Below, piece after piece: positions 52,085 through 64,000 of a DNA stretch of 64,000 bases. This stretch comes from Odobenus rosmarus divergens (taxonomy: Eukaryota; Chordata; Mammalia; Carnivora; Odobenidae): contig NW_004450581.1 of the NCBI RefSeq assembly GCF_000321225.1, positions 1,400,565-1,464,564 on the forward strand, given 5' to 3'. Below the pieces are notes generated by a model, which saw only the letters and a list, made by a program, of their open reading frames with translations, was not told the origin of the DNA and made no database searches. The translations under genes and the position numbers were made by a program. Position 1 is the first letter of the stretch; each line of letters opens with the position of its first letter.

Positions 52085-52262
52085 TGTTAGCACTCGAATC
52101 CTGGCTCAGTCTCAGACTTGACCATGTTGCATTTGGCAAATCACTTAGCCCCTCGGAGCCTGGTCTTTCACCTGTATAATAGGGGTAACGGTCTTGCAGG
52201 GAAATTGTTAACAGATGCATGTGAAATGCCTGCCTCCTGCCAGACACACAGTAAAGCTGTTC
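52085..52262 (+). repeat. MIR SINE (intergenic)
   Basis: ACTCGAATCCTGGCTCAGTC, GGCAAATCACTTAGCCCCTC and TTTCACCTGTATAATAGGGG. Confidence 0.8.
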
Positions 52263-52264
52263 TC

Positions 52265-52690
52265 TGCCACCTACAGAAACGAACGCAAACTCCTTGTCTT
52301 GACACTGGAGGTCCTCCACCACGCGGCCCCAGTCGATCTCCTCATCCTCATTCCTCGCCCACACCTCGACCACCCACTCACTGTTCCCTGAGAAGGCCTG
52401 TGCGTAATTTTCCGGCTCCGTATTTTACCTGTGCCTGCCCCCACCCCCACCAAAAGTACTCCCCCCGCCCCGGCCTCCCTGAGGAAGTTTTCCTCACTCT
52501 GCTGAGATGGGCTTAAAAGGCCCATCCCTCACAAAATGTGCCCTTGATCACATCCTCTGAGATCCTTCATGTCGCTATCTTTCTTCTCCACCAGGCCCTA
52601 AGTGGCTCGAGAGTGACAATGGTCTGAATCATTGCTGTTCAGAGTGTTGCACAGCACAGATGACACGGAAGTTCTGTTGATTTGAATGAA
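52265..52690 (+). mobile_element. L2 LINE 3' end (intergenic)
   Basis: CACCACGCGGCCCCAGTCGA, GAAGTTTTCCTCACTCTGCT and CTCGAGAGTGACAATGGTCT correspond to the L2 3' region. Confidence 0.65.
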
Positions 52691-53101
52691 TGTATAGTTC
52701 TTTCTAAGCTGACTCTTAGAGTAAGGTATCTTTGCATTGGTTGGTTTACTGATTGGTGCAACCTGTGTATCGAGCTTCTGGGCCCCCTGGGACCTCTTCG
52801 TGTCTCCTTCAGCTCTTTCCTATGTTCTCCCCGCCCCTCCTCATTGCAGCACCAGCACTGGGCTGTCCCTGCCCCCGCCCCCCCCCCCCAGCTCCCCGGA
52901 GCCTCACCATCCAGACTGTGGAGGAGGGGTAATTTGGCTCCTCGCCTCCCCATTTCTTTGAGGGCCTGAAGACAAGAAGCCCAGTGGCTGTCTGGCCATC
53001 AAAGGCTCTACTGCCAGTCTCTTTGGGGATGTGGATGGGAAGGGGCAACACATAACAAAGGACAAAAGTCCTAGATTCTCACAGAGTTCTTTGTCCTAGA
53101 C

Positions 53102-53294
53102 CGGTGCTGTCCAGTAAGTCTTTCTGGGATGATGGAAATGTCCTGTATTTGTGCTGTCCAGTACAGTAACCCCTAGCACATGTGCCTATTGGGCACTTGA
53201 AATGTGGCCAGTGCAACCGAGGAACTGATTTTTTTTTTTTAATTTAAATAGAAATAGCCACGTGTGGGTGGTGGCTACCATATTAGACAGAGCA
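53102..53294. mobile_element. hAT-type MITE (MER3-like)
   Basis: Inverted ends CGGTGCTGTCCAGTA and TATTAGACAGAGCAG, with inner phrases GGGCACTTGAAATGTGGCCA and ATAGCCACGTGTGG typical of this palindromic MITE. Family assignment is tentative. Confidence 0.7.
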
Positions 53295-53699
53295 GGACAA
53301 GACAAGTTCAGGAGGGAACAGCCTGGCAGGGATAACGTCCATGCCATATGATACTAAGTACAGGCCCAGAAGGGAGCAGAGCACCCTTGCCTAGAAGGGG
53401 TGCAGAGAAGGGGAAAACCCAACTTGGGGGTGGGGGGTGGGTGGGCAAGGAAGGAACTGCCCCTTTAGCTGAGTCTCGAAAGATGAGTAGGAATCACCCT
53501 GGTAAAGAAGGGCATTCATCAGAGGGAGCAGGGTATACAAAGGCGTGGAGGCGTGTGAGTGTCTGATCTGTTAGTGGCACAGTGAGAAGGAATGGGAGAC
53601 GGAAGCCCAGGTGGTAGGCACGGCATATTCCGGAGCCCAGAGGCTGGCAGGCAGTGTGCCCTCTTTCCTCTGTTGCCAACAGGTTTTTTTCACCTGAGC

Positions 53700-54560
53700 C
53701 TCATGAGGACCTAAAGGAAGACCCAGTGGCACATTGAGCTACACAGTGTTCCCCACTGTAAAGTTAGTTTTTCCCCTTTGTAGTAAATGAGCATCTCGTA
53801 GAGAGCGACGTTGAGATTATGTAAATATCCCGTTCTCCTCAAACTCTCACCCACCTGTATTCACTGATGATTCTCCAGTTGCCAAATGGTGATTTTCAAA
53901 TGCCATCATTCTTTTGACATGGATTAGTTGGCTTTCCACTGTAAGGAAGAGCTTGCCCCTCTTCTACAAGTATTTGTTTATATCCTCATGGACTCTTGAT
54001 TGTCTATTGTATTCAATAGGTTATAACACATTAGTATCATTCTTTATTATGATGTTTAAAATGCCCCAGATTTGGCCAGCAGGAGGCCCTCTGGGAGCTG
54101 GCTCTTAGGTACTTTTGGCAGGTCTCCATCTTTTTTTTTTGAGCACTTCCTTGTATTCTGGCACCACAAGATGCTCCAGGCCCATCATGTACTTTCCCTG
54201 CCCCAGTCTTGGAATCAGCCACTTTTTCCAAGGAGCCCTGGTTCTTTTTAGTAGAGAATGGCATCTGGGAAGCAAGATTTGGGCCAAGATTTCAGTGTTA
54301 TAGCTATGTTTTAAGAATTTACTTCTTTGCTTGGAAAAAGTCTGAACATCTGCTGATGATCTTCTTACTCCATCCTTCCTTTAAAGGAAAGCTTTCCTTT
54401 TTCCCTCATTTTATTTGTGTATATCAGTGTGGAGTCATGGATTTTTATTTCACTCTTCAATGAGTTATAATCCACTATCATGATTCATTTGGAATTATTA
54501 TTTTGAATATATCATTTTATTGTTATGTGTATGGATATATCCACAAATTCACACAGATAC
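53700..54560. mobile_element. Ancient L1-type LINE fragment (intergenic)
   Basis: AT-rich block with recognisable old-LINE phrases (TTCTCCAGTTGCCAAATGG; CCCCAGATTTGGCCAGCAGG; AAGGAGCCCTGGTTC). Assigned from memory of the consensus; subfamily not determined. Confidence 0.55.
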
Positions 54561-55079
54561 CTTGATACCTTGAGGAGGCTCTTTTAATAATCCAGGCTAG
54601 AGATAGTAAGTGGCTCTCAGGGGAATAGAAGAATAGAAAATGGCAGAGGGAGGAGGGAATGGATTCCAGAGGTATTCAGGAGTTAGAACTCACAGCTCAT
54701 ACCTACTTCAGAACTAGAAGGGACCCTATTTTACAAATCAAAAAAGTAAGGTTACAGAGTCACTCTCATCCTGTCCATTCAGAAAACACGGATGGGGTGA
54801 GGGTGGTGGAGAGCCCAGCCTAGGCTTCCAATCACTGCTTTGCACTGGCTCCATGCCAGACTCTCTCTCCCAGGTGGGTGGGTGAGGCCGACCTAGCCCC
54901 CAGCCCAGGGTGAGCTCCCTGGTGCTTCCCAATTCTTTACTCTGCAGTGCCCGGGTGCAGGTTGATCTCCAGCATGACCCAAGGGTTGGGAAAGGAACCC
55001 GTTTCCTGAGCACCTCACTGGGGCTGGGTGGTGGGGGCAGGGAGCACCATCTGAGACTTTTACAGGCAGAATTGTGCCG

Positions 55080-55290
55080 CAGTCAGACAGAGCTGGGTTT
55101 GAATTCCAGCTCTGCCACTTACTAGCCATATGCCGTGGTAAGTTCACACTTCCCTGAGCTTCAGTCCCCTTAATGTGTAAAACAGGGCTAACAATACCTA
55201 TTTCATAGCCCTTGGCCCTTGATGAATGGCAGTTACCATTATCTCTAATCTTCATAACTACCCTGTGAGGAAGGGATTACAGAGCCTCAT
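55080..55290 (+). repeat. MIR SINE (intergenic)
   Basis: CAGTCAGACAGAGCTGGGTT, TTGAATTCCAGCTCTGCCAC, TTAATGTGTAAAACAGGG and CTAACAATACCTATTTC. Confidence 0.8.
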
Positions 55291-55339
55291 TGGATAAATG
55301 AGAAAATCAAGGCTAAGGAAGAAGAGGTACTCGGCAGAT

Positions 55340-55475
55340 CTCTGTTGGTGAATGTCAGCTTCAGGAAAGCAGGGACCATATCTGTCTTGGTCACCATCAT
55401 ATTCCCAGGGCTCAGAAGAGTCCCTGGTGCATAAGAGGAGTTTAATAAATATTTGTGAGTGAATGAATTAGATCC
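55340..55475 (+). mobile_element. L2 LINE 3' tail (intergenic)
   Basis: AAAGCAGGGACCATATCTGT then GAGTTTAATAAATATTTGTG and GAGTGAATGAAT, the typical L2 tail. Confidence 0.75.
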
Positions 55476-56249
55476 GACTGGCTTCAAAGACTCTGTGCAA
55501 TCTCCATTTGCCCTTCCAAGATGGTGGGGGTGGTGTCTGGGCTAAGGACCTCAGAGAAGGCTATGGGATGTGTGGGCTGAGCTGAGCCCCCAAACCTGGT
55601 CTCCTGACTCCTGATTCATTTCTTTGCCCTTCACTGAACTGCATTTGATGGAAAGGCTGAACTGCCTTCAGCCTAGGATTTGGCATATTTCCCACCTTCT
55701 GCAATCTCCTCGCCCTTCTGCCTGGTCCTATTCCTGGTGAGAGCAAATGATAGGAAGAGCATTTGACCAGGAGGTAGCAACTTTCTGGGCAATAGTAGGC
55801 AAGTTGTTTAATCTTTCTAGAATTTAGTTCCTCATCTACAGAATGGGTAAGTTGACCTACATCTTTCCCGGGACAAAGGTTAAGGGAAATTGTAAAGATT
55901 AATAATAATTAAAATAATCAGGCCTATCTGGCACTAGGATGTGAGCTCCTACTGGTGTGCACTGCTCTATCAGGATGTCTTCAGCTCAGTCCTGAAGTAG
56001 GCAGAATGATGTACCTAACTGTTCCTGCTTCAAACATATTCAAGCTTGTAACAGATGCTTAATATACACAGGAAGTATTTGCAAAGAGCATGTATTATTT
56101 TCAGTCAATATATGCTAAGGATGCTCAAAAATATACGTTCATTTTTTTCTTTTGTTTACTCAACATTTACTGCTTACCATGACAAAAGCTAGGGATGTAT
56201 AAAGCCACATGGTTCCTGCCCTTAAGGAATTCAGTCTGATGGGGGAACA

Positions 56250-56660
56250 CAAAATAAGCATTTAATCAGCATGTATACATGTACTTTAATATGTGCACAG
56301 TAGATGTTCAAACTGTATGTCTATCGCATACATCAGCAGATGCCTGATGTGTGGTTAAAGTACTGGTCTGATACTCAAAGTAGTTGCAATAAACCTATTC
56401 AGAAACTGCTCAATGAACAGGCACACAATAGGAGTAGATGTACACATAGTAGGTACTCAAATGCATGTGACAGGGGCTATACACAATAAATACAACCCAT
56501 GTACACAGATGTTTGGTAAGTACGCTGTGGGCTCACAAATGCTGTTTCATACAGTAGGCGCTAGTATGCGATAGGTAAATATGCTGTTGTTAAACATCCA
56601 ACAATGAAAATATATATACACTCAGGCCTAGTTTATGGGAGTCCATTCTGCAAATGTGCA
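56250..56660 (+). repeat. Degenerate tandem-like block
   Basis: Repeated variants of a short phrase, for example GTGCACAGTAGATGTTCAAA, GTACACATAGTAGGTACTCAA, TACACAATAAATACAACC and GTGCACACAATAAAAGTG, spaced irregularly 40-100 bp apart. They look like decayed copies of an L2-tail-derived unit. Confidence 0.45.
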
Positions 56661-57422
56661 CACAATAAAAGTGCATACAGACACAGTTCAAAGAGTTCAG
56701 TAAAATGCTGACTGACAATGACTCTTTGCGGGGTATGAATGGAAGCCCCATCTCTGAGAGGCCTCTGCACATAACCTTGGATGAAATATATATTTCCTTC
56801 CTCTCCTTGGGACCCAGAATTCTAAAAATCCATAATCCCCAGGGGGTGAGCAGCAGCTTGCTCTCCTTCTTTCAAAGCCCCAGAGGTATCCGCGCCTAGA
56901 GCTGGGAGCTCCCTAAGTCTTTCCCAACATGCTTGCCAGCATAAGGGGTCCCTAGCAATCAGGCATCCAAAGCCGCTTTCGGCGGCCCACACCGGAAAGA
57001 CCCTGAAGAAGAAAATGTTGGGGCGGGGCCCGCGCCAGAGCTGAGGTCATAGAGGGGGGCGCCAGTTTGGGCCCACCACCCACCAACGCCAGCTCCTCTT
57101 CCGGTCTGTCTTCATAACGCGCATGCGCATCACTGGCCTTTAAACGTGCGCCGCCGGTCCATCCGGAAAAAGGATCCGGCAGTTTAATTACAATTTTGCT
57201 CCTCCGCCGCCGAGGTGCACTATTTGCTCTCAGTCTGGGAGGTACTTTTGAGTTCCCGCTTCCAAATAGGGAACCTACACACGAGATTCAGCTCTGTCCC
57301 CACGGGATGAAAGTTTCCTAGGGCTTGGCCTCACGCAAGGTATACGAGGCTCGGAGGGACACTCCGCGGAGGGATTCGGTTTGTTGTGGTGAGGGGAGGG
57401 GGGGAGACGCTGACAAACCAAG

Positions 57423-57464
57423 ATGGCGGCGGCGGCGGTGAAGGCCGCGGCGGTTGGGAGGTAA
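57423..57464 (+). other. Upstream ORF 1 in the KDM5C leader
   Basis: The ATG inside the YY1 motif has a strong context (A at -3, G at +4) and opens a 13-codon ORF, MAAAAVKAAAVGR, ending TAA. It is only in the mRNA if transcription starts upstream of 57423. Confidence 0.6.
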
Positions 57465-57506
57465 CTGTGGTGGTGAAGGCTGAAGTAGTTGGGAGGCAGC
57501 GGCAGA
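57437..57506 (+). repeat. Imperfect 35-bp tandem duplication in the KDM5C 5' UTR
   Basis: GGTGAAGGCCGCGGCGGTTG at 57437 and GGTGAAGGCTGAAGTAGTTG at 57472 both continue GGAGG. The 35-bp spacing is exact, with several substitutions. Confidence 0.75.
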
Positions 57507-57672
57507 GTTTGGAAGGAACGGAGCAGGACGAAGAGGCGGTAGCAGTAGCGCCAGCCTGAGCCTCCCAGAGCGCGGCAGCTACACGCCCCCCAAGGCCCTC
57601 GGCGGGCGGCGGCCACCCCGCTTAGGGCCTAGTCCCCGAGCAGTGCCTCGGCTTCATACAGCGGCGTCCGCC

Positions 57673-62289
<4,617 letters not shown>

Positions 62290-63072
62290 GTGAGAAAACT
62301 AGCAGCTGGTGGCGGGGTTGGGTGAGTGGATACCTGAGCTCTGATCCCACTTCCCTCATTCCTTCTCGGGCTAAGGTACTTTCCCCGACTCGACCTTTAT
62401 TCTGTCTTCTGTGAAGTTGCGTGGAGGTCATGGAGGAAGCTTTAGAGCTTGGAATATAACCAAGAGCAGGAGCATTTAGCATCTCCAGTCTGATAGCTCA
62501 AAGACTGGGCATGTCAGTTTCCCTAAAGCTTTGCTACTTCTGAAGCTCTCCTGCCAGCTAACCTACCGTACCTGAGTCAACAAAGGAAACAGGTTGGCTG
62601 AGGCCTTTCTTGGCCAGCTGAATGTGGCCTCATTATCCAATTCCTCCACAGCCCTGTGCTTCCTACCTTCCTTCTGTGGGGCTTGGTAAGGTGGGATGTG
62701 AGGTGGATGGGCAGGAACAACACAAGAACCAGTCCGTATGGAGGCTAGAATGGTTATAAATTTGAACCGGGGTCGGGCAGGTAGGCTTTTCCCTCTCCCT
62801 TTTGTTCTGTGCAGGAAGTCCAGGCCCTTTGCATGAATAGGTGAGGTTCTCCACTAAGGGCTTGAGAATGCCCTGGGGTCATGAGAGTGGGTGCTTTGAA
62901 GCCAGTTCCAGAGAAGATCCCGGAGTTTCCCACAGAAGATGTAGTTTAGAAGTTTGTTGCCACCTTTCTGCCTCACTGTTACATGTCCAGGAACCTTACT
63001 GGATGACCTGGGGAGGGGGCATATTAGGCCCGACTGGAAACCCATGACCTAAAGGCTTACTTGTTTCTAGAC

Positions 63073-63344
63073 CACAGTTCCTCAGCCTTGATACTATTGA
63101 CATTTTGGCCCAGATAAGTTTTTGTCGTGGAGGGGCTGTCCTGTGCATTTTAGGATGTGTATCAGCATCCCTGGCTTCCTTCCACCTGTGTTAGATGCCA
63201 GTAATACCTTCTCCCAGTAATGGCAACCAAAAATGTCTCCAGGCATTGCTAAATGTCTCCTGGGTTNNNNNNNNNNNNNNNNNNNNNNNNNNNNNNNNNN
63301 NNNNNNNNNNNNNNNNAAATTGTTCTCCTCACTGAGAACCACTG
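63073..63344 (-). mobile_element. MER5A (hAT-Charlie MITE), interrupted by the assembly gap
   Basis: Contains ACTATTGACATTTTGGCCCA, GTCCTGTGCATTTTAGGATG and the terminal GAGAACCACTG. It is flanked by an 8-bp near-perfect target duplication TTCTAGA(C/G) (63065-63072 and 63345-63352), as expected for hAT elements. Confidence 0.92.
63267..63316. other. Assembly gap, 50 N
   Basis: Exactly 50 N inside the MER5A copy. The true missing length is probably small, because MER5A consensus order resumes on the far side. Confidence 0.98.
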
Positions 63345-64000
63345 TTCTAGAGTGAGTCTATGTGCTGTCCTGGTCAGAGCAAAAATCTTCTCATGGAGGG
63401 GGTGTAAGTTTCTTAAAGAAATGGATCTGACCAGGTCTGTGGGCGTACAGCTAGTGCAGGATGTCATCTAGCATGGGACAAGAACAGGTTTTCTAGAGAT
63501 ACTGTGCTGGCTAATGATGGGGAAGAGCAGGGATGAGGTTAGAAAGCTAAGGAGTTAAGGTGGAGGGAGTAGAGTTCTTGGCCTCTATCAGGTTCTCACA
63601 GCTAAAGAGCCATAGGTTGTTTCTTTCTACCGCTAGACCTTAGTTTTCCTAATCTATGAAATAGAACTGTTTCTGTTCCTCTGATGGGATCTGAGCAAGG
63701 TGGTGAATGGTAATGACTTCTCTAGTTCTCCCTAGAATCAGGCCTTCTGACCCGTGCAAGGTGGTTCTAGACTTGGGACCTTGGGGAGCCTTTCTTGGGT
63801 CACTGAAATTTCAGGGAAGCATGGTACATGCCTTGTTCCCAGGATCCTTGGCCCACATCGGGTCCTGGGTTGGCCGGGTGCTAGTGCTGCTTTAGTACAC
63901 TATCTCTTAGTTCTTCAACATGCACTCTCAGCCTTCAGCCACCATTGGACAAGTTTTGTGGTGCATAAAGAAGAGGTAAATGTGCTCTTTTGGAGCCTTC

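Larger units (their letters stand above)
50846..56984. other. IQSEC2-KDM5C intergenic region
   Basis: No coding sequence recognised. Contents in order: unique GC-rich flank with small homopolymers to about 52080, MIR, L2 3' end, a hAT MITE, an L1-type fragment (53700-54560), MIR and L2 tail, a MIR remnant (55750-55900), then an AT-rich degenerate repeat block (56250-56660) up to the KDM5C CpG island. Confidence 0.75.
62290..64000 (+). other. KDM5C intron 2 (partial)
   Basis: Contains a MER5A with the assembly gap and otherwise unique sequence. The next coding segment of KDM5C was not found before the window ends, so intron 2 is at least 1.7 kb. Confidence 0.75.

Noticed and set aside
62290..64000. 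KDM5C exon 3
   Set aside because: No segment coding the ARID-leading part of KDM5C was found; it probably begins after the window, though the 50-N gap prevents a complete check.

Overview
This is eukaryotic, mammalian DNA, most likely from the X chromosome of a caniform carnivoran. Three tRNA-derived carnivore SINEs (Can-SINE/SINEC) with a caniform-type head and flanking duplications point to the clade. Two neighbouring genes, IQSEC2 and KDM5C, both on the + strand, match the known mammalian order in the region equivalent to human Xp11.22. The species cannot be fixed from the sequence alone. A run of exactly 50 N near the right end shows that this is a draft assembly.

Layout. Positions 1-10,081 are noncoding: intron of the long IQSEC2 isoform, whose first exons lie upstream of the window, and the 5' flank of an internal promoter. 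A short first coding exon (10,082-10,107) splices in frame to two further exons (11,874-11,969 and 22,126-22,221) and then to the common IQSEC2 body, which is 13 exons from 31,798 to the stop at 49,510. All 15 junctions keep phase and no exon is broken. The predicted short-form protein has 1,315 residues, carrying an acidic N-terminal tract, an IQ motif, a Sec7 ARF-GEF domain, a PH domain, a long Pro/His-rich tail and a C-terminal PDZ ligand. One intron (47,408-47,898) has a GC-AG boundary. The 3' UTR ends near 50,845.

Positions 50,846-56,980 are intergenic, with decayed L1, L2, MIR and hAT repeats. At 56,985-57,960 lies a CpG-rich promoter with ETS-type, NRF1-type and YY1-type motifs. It is followed by the first two coding exons of KDM5C (57,719-57,868 and 62,212-62,289). 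The rest of KDM5C lies beyond the window.

The two genes do not form one pathway, but both are neurodevelopmental X-linked disease genes in people. IQSEC2 is a postsynaptic activator of ARF GTPases, and KDM5C is a nuclear histone H3K4 demethylase. The introns are dominated by old MIR and L2 fragments plus one large decayed L1. The most unusual structure is a recent inverted duplication in KDM5C intron 1: two ~260-bp arms about 98% identical, one of which sits inside an ancient MIR, so the direction of copying can be read. I found no previously undescribed gene system in this window.
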